From: Kalaharituber pfeilii
Taxonomy: Eukaryota > Ascomycota > Pezizomycetes > Pezizales > Pezizaceae
Direction of reading: 5' to 3'
Length of the DNA: 64,000 nucleotides
NCBI GenBank assembly: GCA_015179045.1
Contig: WHUZ01000070.1
Coordinates: 62,001-126,000, forward strand
Position numbers and translations under genes: made by a program. The notes under the pieces are model-generated. The model searched no databases and was not told where the DNA came from. It was given only the letters and a program-made list of their open reading frames with translations. Below are positions 11,615-22,973 of this stretch, in pieces; positions within the stretch are counted from its first letter, which is position 1; the number at the start of each line of letters is the position of its first letter.

Positions 11615-13445
11615 CCCGAAGGCAGCACAACCAGTACGCCTCCGAGCGGCACCTCCCCCTTTCCATTGTAGTAGTCAGTGCATTTGCGGATTCGGTAATG
11701 CACCTACATCTACATACATCCTTGTAATCACAGTAAGGCATATGTTTGTACATATTGTCATCCCTTACAATGGGGGCCCATACTGTATTTCTCGGGCTGT
11801 CGAGTTTATTCCGACGAGCGGGAAGTCAACAACTACCGGTTCTCGTGCAACGCTGCAGGGCCACACATCACCACGTTATCCTTCTATCTTTGTTGGCCAT
11901 CGCTCCAACGTGCTTTCCGCAGGACGAAATCGGCTCCTATTGGGGCTCCGTACCTCCCGTCCCACAGCGCCCCCCCCCCCCCCCACTACAGTGAAGCCTT
12001 GGTTCCGCGCATCAGTGTGGAGCATGGTCGGTCATTCAGTTGAATCACACTTTACATCCGATGCCATCGGCGGTAAGAGAGATCTTGGGGTGCACTGGCT
12101 TGCCAAATTTCCCACTCCACTGCGAAGGTATGCTGTGTGTTGTGCCGCTGCCAGGAACAGGCCCTCTGCGGTATGAACACTGATGTTCCTCGGCAGGTGC
12201 TTGTTTCAACGTGTTCTCATAGAAATAGCCTTGCAGAAAATCTGAGAAGAATCGCTAATGGGGACTGGGCAACTGTAAATGCGTTGAATTAAGGTTTGAA
12301 AGCATGATGCTGTCAACGACACGCTATGTCACTGACTGGCTGCTGTGCTGTAAGCATCTGGAATTTGGATGGCCATCGCTTCATGGCTGGGGTTTCGTTT
12401 TATCCGATAGTGTCGTGTTCCTATTTCCTTATAACCTGTGTCCATTCTGAGCGTGAAGAGGGGTGTGCGCACATGGGGTTTCAAATGGGCCAGGTCAATA
12501 CAATGGTCCACAAGGGAAGCCTGCGTAAGTTGGGGTGAGAGGTGTTATTCCTTCTGAAAGGAGTAGCAAACTTGAGTGTGCATGGTGTTTCGCTGTGGAG
12601 AGTGAATTTCTGCTCAACCTATTTATCTATTTATTTATCTATTGTTAACGTTTTAAATTCCGCCGCATCACCATGGTTAGGTTGTATGTCATTTTAAAAT
12701 CCATGACATGTCCAAATATGGTTGATGCTAACTGGGGTAGGTTACTGCACCCTCCGCTATCCAGACCTCCAAATCTCTCACCCACTCTCAAAATACCTCT
12801 TTAGAGCATTGAAAACAAGTTACTTTTAAGCTCTATTTCTGAAATAATACTAATATTATGTTATAAAGTATTTCTGACATTTCAGAATTAAAGAACGGAG
12901 AGAGATACTCATAAATCATGATCATCAAATAGAGAAATTTAGGGGCAGCAACGTCTGCTGCTAGAATTCCAGCTATACCTGAATTTCGGAAATCTTGCTT
13001 TTATTATTCAAACATGGAAGAATTCCATATATTGCTTACGTATTACCAGATTTAGTAATGTAGTGATTTCAAGCATATCGACAGTTGTATTTTTCTTAGG
13101 ATGGGTTGAGACTAGGGAAATCAATACTGGGAGAATACCACCCTGGTACAGCTATACTACATACTAAGCCGTAGTGTAGGTACATGCCAAGGCGTGGAGT
13201 TTACTTTCGGATGAATCCAATTTTCATCGATTGCAAAAAAAAAAAAAAAATTTGAGTCGATGTGTTCCAACTAGTCACGATGCATCACAGCTCGTTGCTT
13301 AGAATGCGAAGTTTCTCGGGAAAATCCGAGAATTCCTTTGCCATGAGACTTTAGCCTCTGACCAGGTGTTGCTACTAGTAGACGTTCAGGGTCTTGGCAG
13401 ATGTATTACTGAAGCTATGGTTAAAAGCTATGCCTCGGACCAAGT
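11615..13445. other. Non-coding stretch with homopolymer runs
   Basis: Contains a C-run near 11,971-11,985 and an A-run near 13,235-13,250. Overlapping open frames at 11,742-12,176 show no recognisable protein features. No gene is supported. Confidence 0.4.
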
Positions 13446-13450
13446 ATCTA

Positions 13451-15281
13451 CTGTCGCTTACCTATTAGTGACCGAGCACCTATTAGTGACCGATTTCTTG
13501 GCACTCCTCCTCGTACAACTTGCACATGCAATATCTTCAGCGTCAGGCATGCTAGCAACATGAGGTAAATTGCAGAATATACAGCAGGCATGCCTGAACA
13601 TTTGGAGGATGTTTGATGGCCATACTATATATACACCTTTTGTAATTCAATGATATGCAGAGAAAGCATAGCATTCTACGCCCCCCTTGCATAGCAAAAG
13701 ATAGCATATACTAAATACTATATGACTATCCTCAACTATAGCTCTTCGTACTCTCAAGTGACTATAGAAGAAGGGTAGCTCACCTAAATGATGGTAGGAT
13801 AAGTCGCTGTGAATTTCTGTAGCCTCAAAAGCAGTTACCAAAATATCTGAAAGTGCCGGAAGTGCTAAAGCTGCCAGTATGTCCTGCTACACACATAATA
13901 TACTCCACTGCAACCAATATACCACTCTAAAAGTAGCATTTCTATGCTCTTGATATAATCAATAGTGTTTTATATAACTAAAGTAGTAGATATATGATGA
14001 ACTAATTCTTTAATTGCTATATTCTATCAGCAAGCACAAATTTATACCAATTGCTGCTACTTCAATATCAGAGTACCATTACTTTCTATAGACCTTGTTC
14101 TGAGTGCTCTACATATGCTAGTCCTCTGCGTAGCTCATATAGTACTCATTTATGTGACTGCGATAATGGCGCCGGCACTGTCACCAGCACCATTGCTAGT
14201 ACTGTCAGCTTATATATGACTTGCATATATGCATCCACTGACTGCCCACCGTATGGTTGTGGTGAACCTATAACAAGACACTAACTACCCTGACAGAAGT
14301 TCTTGCAGCTAATTATACCTAGGGGGTTATTATAGGATAGTATATATCTAGATACAATTCCGCTTATTATATTACTATAAGAAATACTAAATTTTTATTA
14401 GTATTGCTCCCTATATCATTCTATATAGATGTATATGGCAGTAATACTATTATTGTTACCTCCTCTATCAACTATGGTATATGCTATCAATATTGATATA
14501 GTAAGAAGTTCATTTCATCAACTAATCCTATTAGTTAGATATATGCTATTATAGCCATTAGGATACTTCTATACCAGATAATTCTGCAGCTATATACTAT
14601 CGTTGGTATAGATACCTATCAGGTCTACCAATCCTATTATCCTACTAGAGGCTGTCGCACTTATAAGAGGATTTTTCCTAGCAATTAATACTATCAGTCC
14701 TAAAATATACTATACTATTCTTGAGGATGTTTTCCTAGTAGCCAACACTTCCAATTATATTACATACTATCGTAATCATAAGAGTAGTCTTATAACTATT
14801 AATCCTGTTATTTTTAGTATATGTAGTTGCTTGTTGCAAGTAATAGAAGAGCATATTGGAAGTTTTGGCACTTCCGGCATTTTCGGCCATTTCAGTGGCT
14901 GTTTTGAGGCTACCGAAATTCAGAGCAGCCTTATCCTATCACCATGTAAGTTAGCTATCTTCTTCTATAGCCAGTTGAGAGTGTGAAAAGCTATAGTTGA
15001 GAAGAGTCATATAATATTTAGGGTATGCTATTCTTTGCTATGCAAGGGGGGGGTAGAATGCTATACTTTCTCTCCATATCATTGAATTACAAAAGATGTA
15101 TATATAGTATGGCCATCAAATAACCTCCAAATATTCAGGTGCACCTGCTGTATATTCTGCAATTTACCTCATGTTGCTAGCATGCCTGAAGCCGAAGATA
15201 TTGCATGTAGAAGTTGTACGAGGAGGAGTGCCAAGAGATCGGTCACTAATAGATGCTCGGTCACTAATAGGTAAGCGACAG
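13451..15281. mobile_element. Foldback element with about 400-bp inverted arms
   Basis: Left arm 13451 to about 13,878 and right arm about 14,866 to 15,281 are inverted copies of one another. Both begin CTGTCGCTTACCTATTAGTG and are flanked by TA (13449-13450 and 15282-15283). Each arm end has a repeated ACC-ATTAGTGACCG motif. The middle (about 13,880-14,865) is very TA-rich and full of stops in all frames; no transposase can be recognised. TA target and long arms suggest a Tc1/mariner-type or foldback non-autonomous element whose core decayed by C-to-T change. Confidence 0.8.
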
Positions 15282-15609
15282 TACACAGTTGTACCACCTA
15301 AGATTGATTACATAACACCTATGCCAAGACACCTCTATGCAACATGCACTGAATGCGGCTTATCGGATTCGGGGACTGCGATTCGCTCACGTAAACATCA
15401 AGATATCGTACATCCTCATTCTTGGATACCAGCCAAAATATCGGAACATATATTAAGGTCCACTGGACAAGAGAGGCTAAGGGGAGAAAACAGTGGTTTT
15501 CCGTAGTAGCTGAACTGGCCCCTAGTGGCCTTATAGTGGTACTTTACACCGCATCCAAGTACAGTACATTCCATCACATGTACAGGTAGAGTAGCTATAG
15601 GCGATCATG

Positions 15610-15673
15610 GGTTTTTTTTTTTATTATTAATATCACACAACCCCGCTTGCAGCTGTTCGCCATGGCAGGGCGT
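15610..15673 (-). mobile_element. Family 2 retroelement tail
   Basis: Poly(T) followed by the complement of the family 2 tail (CCCGCTTGCAGCTGTTCGCC). Flanked by near-identical GATCATG copies (15603-15609 and 15674-15680), taken as the target duplication. Confidence 0.7.
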
Positions 15674-15684
15674 GATCATGAGGT

Positions 15685-16030
15685 GACCACGCAGAGCGAA
15701 AGAACCACTGAAAGCCAGTTTTTCGAAAGTCCACCTCTAGAGTACTTTACTACATAGTACGTACTGCACCCTTCCTAGTCATGTAACGAGATATTGAAAA
15801 GGAGATGTTTTCATCCGAATATGCAAAGCATGAACCTACAGATTAGCCAGCTTGTGGTAACGAAACTAACCTGTTCTTTGACGGAAATATTGAATTTTTT
15901 CTAATTTTATATTAGTATATATAATACTCTGCTTGGAAGGCAATACCATTCGTTACTGAATTTGGTGAGTCACGTAGAGTGAAGTAACGGTATATGAGTG
16001 CTGCTGCAAACATTGTGGGGAGGCTGAAAG
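15685..16030. other. Non-coding stretch, no gene seen
   Basis: No coding, RNA or repeat feature was recognised. Confidence 0.4.
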
Positions 16031-16436
16031 ATTTAATGTTGCACCGGAATAGGCCAAGCCTTGTGATACCGGGTTGTCACTCTGGCATGAAGGATGGATC
16101 TTTCTATAGATTCTTTGATTATTCTTCTTTGATTATTCTTTGATTATTTGGACTTCTTTCATTTTAAGAATTCTTTGACATAGAATCTTTCTTTACTTTG
16201 TGATTCGACTTATTACTTTCCTTGCTTCCTTTGTTAATATGTAGATTACAGTAGCATGTTTGTTCTGTAGTTAGGAAAGCAAGCAATCTTTTCGGCATTC
16301 TTGCAATACTACACTTCGAACTCACGGTTCACATTCGCTATTCAACATGTGAATAAAATCCTTGTGTGTGTATTCCCCCAGTTCTCAACCTTCCGGTCAC
16401 TCTGAGGATAGTAGACACTATCGCTCCCCTCTTACA
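16030..16436 (-). repeat. LTR-like repeat, copy B
   Basis: Inverted relative to copy A at 10228. Read on the minus strand it starts TGTAAGAGGGGAGCGATAGT and ends GGTGCAACA near 16,037. No matching short target duplication was found at its borders. The pair could be solo LTRs of one family or terminal repeats of a decayed larger element; the intervening 5.4 kb has no retroelement genes. Confidence 0.5.
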
Positions 16437-16439
16437 GCA

Positions 16440-17300
16440 TATGCGTATTAATTATTCCTGTTCAGGCTTCAAAATTCGAGTAATCCAGTCCGAGCAGATA
16501 GTGACGGAAATACTGACTGTGTTACACTACCAGAGCTCAATGCTCCTTGTACTAGACAGAAAAATAAGTATTTGGAGAGCCGAAAAATACATATATTGCG
16601 CTATGCAGTGTTCGATACAAACTAGCATATTTTTGTCTGCTTGGTGGTAAAGCATACTCTATCGGAACAGCCGCAGTTTGTTCACATATTGAGCGCTTCT
16701 GTCGTGCAACTGCAACCTCACTTTTTCAAGTTTACCTGCCTGTTTCCCTTTGCCCTAGCGTTGTTCCTCTCGTTTACAGCCTCATCGCAGCAGGGGTAAC
16801 CTTGAGAAGGGCAAATATCCGCACTAAATGATAGCCGCCGCAACGTCCCGTTCAGTTCTGCCTGGCTCTGTGCCACCAGGGATACCAGCTGCACAAACGA
16901 CCCATATGGCCTGGCAATTATCTGTATACATGTACAAAAATGCGAAAGAGGGACAAGGAGGACGTTGTAGAACAGATGATGCATTCCCGATATTATTATT
17001 GGTTAGGCAGACTGCTTGTCGCTTTAAATTTCAATTGTGAGTGCGTGTAATTAAGTTTTGAAGTAATTGGCCCCGCAGTTCCTGTGGCATAGCCACATAT
17101 GAGTCGTATCCAATGGCTTTAAATCTAAGGATAGTGCTAGAGAGATAATGCTGGTAATGCACCGGAGTAAGTTAAAGCTGTACATCCTGAATTATACACC
17201 TGTACAGTAAAATTTAAAGTTAGAGGGCACCGAAATTGATGTTCAAGGAAACCCCGGCCACCATATTGTCCATAACGTGATCTATGTTGTGATCTTGCCC
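16440..17300. other. Non-coding stretch
   Basis: A minus frame at 16,718-16,984 (88 codons) and an opposing plus frame overlap. Neither shows a domain and no splice partner was found. No gene is claimed. Confidence 0.35.
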
Positions 17301-17318
17301 TCACTTACTTTAGGTAAC

Positions 17319-17364
17319 CTCGCCATAGCCCCTAGGGCGGCACGCGAGTAATGATATATATATA

Positions 17365-17399
<35 letters not shown>
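17319..17399 (+). mobile_element. Family 1 tail insertion, 14-bp TSD
   Basis: 81-bp insertion consisting only of the family 1 3' hairpin segment, a TA repeat and poly(A). Perfect target duplication TTACTTTAGGTAAC at 17305-17318 and 17400-17413. Extremely 5'-truncated non-LTR retrotransposition. Confidence 0.92.
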
Positions 17400-17401
<2 letters not shown>

Positions 17402-17414
17402 ACTTTAGGTAACA

Positions 17415-18265
17415 GATCTCTAGTCCATGATTGGCAGGTGCGCTTGCGACTGGAAGCCAAGCACATTCACGTTCAGTATTCCCGCTTTGATGTGAACATC
17501 CCCGCGTTTAGATTGATCTAAGTGAATTTCTTATTTTTCTTGACTTTTTTTCGTTGCGTCTTCCCTGCATCTGCCATTCTGAAACGGTACCTGCATTTGC
17601 TGCACCAGTGCTATGCTGTGGAATAACTGATGCAAAGCACTGTAGTCATAATAGGGGTCGGAGTTCGTTGCACCAAAAGTGCAGCTCCGATCTCGTATTC
17701 TATGGCAAAATTGAAACGTTGTTTATGATGTAGATATGATAGCCCTGCAGAAGACGTCAATGCATACTTGTTGTCGTGAAACTTGTATGTTGTGATCATA
17801 GGCTCTTTGGAGTAGGAATTCCAGCCCCTGGAGCGAGAAATTGTATGTGGGGACTAGTGGAAATTAATTCAACTTAGGAATGGATACCTCCCGTTCACAT
17901 GGCACTACATTGGTAGACAATCATGTAACGGCGGTACTTTCACTGGCATAAACATATCCTCAACAGGGATGCCGATGTTGTACAGTTTTCTGGTAAATAA
18001 ACCCTAGGCATAGCGCGTTGACATGGTACTATCGATACACTACTGCAGTCGTATCGATATCAGCTTGTCGGAGCTTGAATCGCCGTTGGAAAGTGCGGGT
18101 ACTGCATGCTTGAATATCTTCTAGTGTTGTTGTACTTGAGGAGTTGAAACCCGGCGATCCCGAACGTGATGTTTTTGCCTATGCGTTACACACTTTGAAG
18201 TCAACGTTCTGCTATACTAACTAAGGAGCAACTGTTAACGATGATGTGAAAATATATTCGACTCC
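17415..18265. other. Non-coding stretch upstream of PLA2
   Basis: No gene recognised; the last part is presumably the upstream regulatory region of the PLA2 gene. Confidence 0.4.
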
Positions 18266-18271
18266 AACAGA

Positions 18272-18277
18272 TATAAA
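18272..18277 (+). promoter_or_regulatory. TATA box of PLA2 gene
   Basis: TATAAA lies 199 bp upstream of the PLA2 start codon. It is followed after about 30 bp by a pyrimidine/CA-rich stretch (CACTCACCAGGCAGCAGAC) suitable as a transcription start region, which would give a 5' leader of about 165 nt. Inferred from position. Confidence 0.5.
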
Positions 18278-18470
18278 GCGGGTTCCTACTCCGGTATCCT
18301 CACTCACCAGGCAGCAGACAAGCAAACACTGAGGCTACAATCGTTCTGACAACTCGACCAAGAACAATCGCAAAGGAGCATATCAATTTACGCAATTCTT
18401 GATATATCTTCTTTCCCTAGGCTGCCAACTTCAGGACCTTCCTTACAAGTCAACAAACTTCAAATTCAGA

Positions 18471-19199
18471 ATGAAGATCTCAGCAGTTCTTTTGCTTTCC
18501 ATGGGCGTCCTTGCCAACGCAGCAGCAATTGCCCAACGGGGCCCGCCAGTGTCTTCTCCTGCCCCCGCCCCATTGTCTGCCTCTGTTGATCCTGCTCCTG
18601 AGGAATTCGACGTCGACGACAGCCGTGAGGATGATGACGATGTCCGCGGCAATGTACCAGATACTGAAGCTCTCGCGGATGACGAAGAATTTGATTCTGA
18701 GGAGTTCGACGAAGAGTTCAACGACTACAACATCACTGCTCGTGGAAACGTCCCAGACCTCCTCCCCAATGATGAAATCCCAGATTTCCTCGAAGCACAT
18801 GACTCTCTCATTGCCCGTGGCATTGCCTACCTCACCAAGCGCGAGACCAAAGGCCAAGCTACGGATCGTCTCTGCTTTACAACCAGCCTCAGCAGCTTCC
18901 TTGCCGCCAAGAAGAAAAAAAGCCCAGGGAGCCTGATCTGGACCGACGACGGATGCTCAAACTCCCCGGACCATCCAGCTGGCTTCAACTTCTTGCACTC
19001 CTGCCAACGCCACGACTTCGGATACAGGAACTTCAAGAACCAGAACAGGTTCACCAAGGCAAACCGGAAGCGAATTGATGATAAGTTCCAGGCTGATTTG
19101 TACAATGAATGTGCTAAGTATGGCATTCTGCAGAGGACAGCTTGCAGGGGGCTCGCGGATACTTACTACAGGGCTGTCCGACTTGCCGGAGGCTTGTAG
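18471..19199 (+). CDS. Secreted fungal phospholipase A2
   Basis: Small secreted PLA2 of the fungal/bacterial group (Phospholip_A2_3), the family that includes the truffle surface phospholipase TbSP1; it hydrolyses the sn-2 ester of phospholipids. I start at the ATG at 18471 because a clear signal peptide follows (MKISAVLLLSMGVLANA); the frame is open 72 bp further up but that would bury the signal. The 242-residue precursor has an acidic propeptide (about 20-120) with two RGNVPD motifs and one N-glycosylation sequon (N87). A Lys-Arg at 123-124 is a likely Kex2 cleavage site. The catalytic domain (about 130-242) has the His-Asp pair in CQRHDFGYRN (H181, D182), the upstream W-TDDGCS calcium-loop-like segment and five Cys (135, 162, 178, 214, 225). 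No intron, intact. Confidence 0.92.
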   Translation: MKISAVLLLSMGVLANAAAIAQRGPPVSSPAPAPLSASVDPAPEEFDVDDSREDDDDVRGNVPDTEALADDEEFDSEEFDEEFNDYNITARGNVPDLLPNDEIPDFLEAHDSLIARGIAYLTKRETKGQATDRLCFTTSLSSFLAAKKKKSPGSLIWTDDGCSNSPDHPAGFNFLHSCQRHDFGYRNFKNQNRFTKANRKRIDDKFQADLYNECAKYGILQRTACRGLADTYYRAVRLAGGL

Positions 19200-19436
19200 A
19201 GGAAGAATAGAACAGGCTGCATAGTGAGGCCAACGGTGATTAATGTTGGAGTAGTAATGGCTATTCAAGTTCGAAAGGGACAGGGTAGTTGTGTTCGTCT
19301 GTTTGGAAGGTGGGATGGACTTCAAGTTATAATTGGGCCACATATTGGATTTTGGCAACTTTGTTTCCTTTCACTTTCCGTATTTTATCAATTGCGTATA
19401 CTCTAGTGGTAGTTAGCGGAATTAATGTCTCATTTC
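19200..19436 (+). other. 3' flank of PLA2 gene
   Basis: Presumed 3' UTR and spacer; no defined polyadenylation signal or second gene can be assigned. Confidence 0.3.
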
Positions 19437-19445
19437 TCTCTTAAT

Positions 19446-19501
19446 ACCTCGCCATAGCCCTTAGGGCGGCACGCGTGTACTGATATAACAAAAAAAAAAA
19501 A
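19446..19501 (+). mobile_element. Family 1 tail insertion, 9-bp TSD
   Basis: 56-bp insertion with the family 1 hairpin (CATAGCCCTTAGGGCGGCAC) and 12-13 A. Direct repeats TCTCTTAAT at 19437-19445 and 19502-19510. Confidence 0.88.
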
Positions 19502-19514
19502 TCTCTTAATGGAA

Positions 19515-20750
19515 TTGAACTTGACGGGAACTAAGATGGCAGACGAGGATGAATGCTATACGAAATAAACTTCTCACTTCACTTCTTATCTCGGTCAACG
19601 TTCAAACTTTGATCATCTCGTTCCAGAAGGCAATTCGCAATGCAGTGAGGTGACCTTACTGAGATCAAATAACAGCAGCTGTGATTGATGAATAAGGGTA
19701 CATGTCATGCCGCAATAGGAACTAACAGGGATTAGTTCTTGGTAACTACAATGCAGCGATCGACCCGAACCACAGAATGCTCTCCAACTGCGCCAACATC
19801 CACAACTCTACAGCGCTCTACATCATTCTACATCATTCTACAGCACCTTTCCATGTCGTCATGTTCAAGTTCATGCAATATTCGTATCTGCTACTCCCGT
19901 TCACTCTCTCTCTTTACTGATACTAAAAAAAAAAAAAAAAAAAAAAAAAGTCTCACACTCTCTCGTATATATATACCTCTCCTACCTGCCTGTATGTAGT
20001 CTCCACTGGTCAACGTACATTCATTCTCTCTTCCACCTTGCCTTCACCCTTCTTTCTGTGTACCAGCTGTCTCGTAGCACCCGCGATCGTTGCTCCGTTC
20101 TACTGACCCCCAGCGCCGCCCTTACAGTACACACTCACCTTTGACGTAGTCCCAGCCGTAGCGAGTCAACCAATTAAGCAAAAAACAAGTCTTATCGCTA
20201 GCAGACGCAGGACTCATGGATGAAGCTATGGCAGATTTCGTGGCTAGGCCGAAGGCATGAGGCCCGCTGAGGTCTGGAGTCTTGCCGAAAGCGAGATACA
20301 AAGGGTCATGATGCTGCCAAGTCTAGTTTAATAGCCCACTGTAAATGCATCTGCTCAGAAATTGTTTTCCGCCCTCCACATCACCAAGAAGCGGAATTCT
20401 TGAGAACACTTCTGGGCCAGCTGGAGAACATCAAATGCCCACCACCCTGGTAATCTTCAATTACGGATCAGGGGGCTCTCAAGAGATACAGCTTGCAGAA
20501 CTGTAGATGACCTACCGCCAGAGTCGCTGGTCGCGATTTTTGTCCAGAATCGGCCGCTGTAGGTATTCGGCTTTTCGACCCGTCAATAGGTTTGTGGTAT
20601 ATTGCTATCTCAGTCCAGTAAGAAGTACGCTAATGACGATTTCCGAGTGGTTGGCCTGTGGTATCGTTTGCCCGTCGTCTATTTAAATTTGTGAACCTTA
20701 GCTCGCCCCTATATAGATCTGCTTCAGACGTGGGCTCTAGGGGGGCATCG
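19515..20750. other. Non-coding stretch
   Basis: Contains an A-run at about 19,926-19,949 preceded by ACTGATACT, possibly another minimal family 1 tail; its flanking repeat (CACTCTCTC) is ambiguous because the flank is CT-rich. No gene recognised. Confidence 0.4.
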
Positions 20751-20762
20751 TCACTTATGCGG

Positions 20763-21090
20763 TAGTGAGCGGCACGAGCCGAGCCAGCTCCCGCGAGCTA
20801 GCTCGAGCTCAAACGAGCCAAGATCATGCTAGTGTTTTTCTTGACAGCTCGCTAAAATGCTTAGCCAGTGCAAGGTTTCATAAACTGTAAATACCTAATA
20901 TAGTAATAATTAGAGACTTGGAGCTCATTCTGACCTACCAACAACTTCGAAATGCACAATTTAGCTGATAGTAGTGAGAAAGATGAAAATTTAGCTTAGT
21001 TTAGTTTAGTTTGTCAATATTATGTATATAATCAATCCAGGCTCGAGCTCACCCTCCAGCTCGGCTCCAGCTAGCTCGTGCCGCTCACTA
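20763..21090. mobile_element. hAT-type MITE, 8-bp TSD
   Basis: 328-bp element with inverted ends TAGTGAGCGGCACGAGC and its complement, flanked by a perfect 8-bp duplication TTATGCGG (20755-20762 and 21091-21098). The subterminal regions are rich in GCTCGAGCT/AGCTCG motifs in both orientations, as is usual for hAT subterminal repeats. No coding capacity. Confidence 0.9.
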
Positions 21091-21099
21091 TTATGCGGC

Positions 21100-21735
21100 G
21101 CTTGAAACATCATCAGCGCCTATAGCCTATTGAACAAAGATCTATTCTTGTCAAGTTCATCCCGTCGGCTACAGGATACAGACCATGACCGACCCCTTCT
21201 AGCAGACTTCTCCACAGATAGATGGACCTTCCAGGTCACTTACTATGTCACTAATCGACAGGTACATTCCTGCCATAGGCTGGTGACCTGTATGATGCGA
21301 GGTTACGGGACCCTCAAAAAATAAAAAAGGAAATCGACAGGTACAGTGCACATGTGACCGTGTTACTGCATTCCACTACTGTACCTGGCCCGGGTGGCCG
21401 AAATTATTTGCGGCGCCAGTTACGTACGCAGTTGCTATAGACAAGAGGGCCAAATGTTGACCAGGAGATGACGGATCTGGACAATTACAAGAAGCGCGTG
21501 TGTGGAGTCTGCATGGGTGGCTATCGGGCCAGTCTCATGCCAAGACTCCTTCACTGGTTGATGACTTGTATGCCAGTGAGGACCACGAGGCATATCATGT
21601 GACTGAGTCCAATTGCTGTGAAGGTAGAATACGAGACTAACATCAATCTCACTTATGTACCGTAACCAATTACAGAGAATATTTCCTTGCCCGAACTAAA
21701 CACATCCTTCCTCATCAATGCACACGATAAATAGA
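21100..21735. other. Non-coding stretch, no gene seen
   Basis: No feature recognised. Confidence 0.35.
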
Positions 21736-21737
21736 GT

Positions 21738-22110
21738 GTTTCACCTAGAAACCGCCCATCACCGGGAAACTGCCCAATTTATGGGGCAATGGATAAAGCT
21801 CCTGTGAATGAGAATGGCCATCAGGTGGGCTCAAATTAAAGCCAGAGCATGGGAGAATATAGTAAATTATTTTTTGCACATTCTTTTTACCAATTTATAG
21901 CATATTAGTGGTGACATATTCTGGTATATATCCAGCCCTTATATTAGCCATGCTGGGAGTCGCCATGTGTGGAAGAGCTTACCTGAAGTCTTATGTACTA
22001 AATATAAACTCTACAGCCTATGCTGAAGAGGTGTAGCAAGTTCGGTTGTGACTGCACTAATACTCACAGGGTACCAATGGCATACTCTAGTGAACATTTT
22101 TCCTATTTCG
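21738..22110 (+). repeat. Tc1-like repeat related to 52509 element
   Basis: Starts TA-GAGTGTTTCACCTAGAAACC and matches the left end of the element at 52509 for about 350 bp with many substitutions; the same ordered segments are recognisable (GCCAGAGCATG, AGTAAATTATTTT, GGTGACATATTCT, GAGTCGCCATGTGTG). A right inverted end was not found, so the copy is partial. Confidence 0.65.
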
Positions 22111-22332
22111 GTAAAGGTAATACTGGGTGTTTATGCAAAGAAGATGAATAGGAACTATCTAAAACTATGAAATAGTAATATATGTATAGGAAGATATTTT
22201 CTGAATAGCTTACAGCACTGGCTGCTGATTTGGACACATGAGTACTATAGTATATATGTGTATATAAAACTCAATTACTCAACATAATGCATAGGAGTAC
22301 TTAATTATATGGGGCAATGGAGGCTCGAAGAC

Positions 22333-22440
22333 ATTAATCGCGTGCCGCCCTAAGGGCTATGGCGATATTTAGTTACATATAAAATAAAGTAAAGAAAGAA
22401 TTTAAGTAGAGATCTCCGGATCCTCCTGTGTGAAGGGAAG
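22333..22440 (-). mobile_element. Family 1 tail, no poly(T)
   Basis: Complement of the family 1 hairpin (GCCGCCCTAAGGGCTATGGC) followed by the 3' UTR portion also seen at 41494-41641 (including CTCCTGTGTGAAGGGAA). The poly(A) has been lost and no target duplication is visible, so this is probably an older copy. Confidence 0.7.
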
Positions 22441-22638
22441 TAACCTGGTACCACGTAACCATCTCCTGTGTTGCCTGTGCCTATTTCTGTATTACAGGTT
22501 GAAGGAAAGAATAGAGGCTCAAGTCCATCTCCTGTCCCATTCGTATTCGCATGACTTCAGCCATTTCCCACGCCATAGTGGAGTCTACCCCGTCACCTCT
22601 CGGGGCGAGTCTTGGTCTCGTTTCTGACTCTTAAGGCT

Positions 22639-22729
22639 TTTTTTTAATATATCACGTGACCCCGCTTGTAGCTGTTCGCCATGGCAGGGCCCCTGGGTCT
22701 AAACCCTCAAAGCCCGGAGGCAGGCTTAA
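22639..22729 (-). mobile_element. Family 2 tail insertion, 12-bp TSD
   Basis: Poly(T), then the family 2 tail complement and a short body ending AAGCCCGGAGGCAGGCTTAA. Perfect duplication ACTCTTAAGGCT at 22627-22638 and 22730-22741. Confidence 0.9.
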
Positions 22730-22973
22730 ACTCTTAAGGCTGAGACGACCTTATATACCCCTTTCAGGGCCACTCTGTGGATTGCGCCTTTGCTTAAGCC
22801 CCTTCGCTAAGCTTCCGCTCCCTTCAAAACCAACTGCCGATAACTACACCCGCCGAGTTGCAGTCCATGCCCTAACCTATGCCCAGTGGCATTTCGACCC
22901 TTAGGCCCCCCACAGGACTCGAAGCACAGGTTTAACATTTCATGACTAGTGGTTCTGTAGCATAGTGGTGAGT

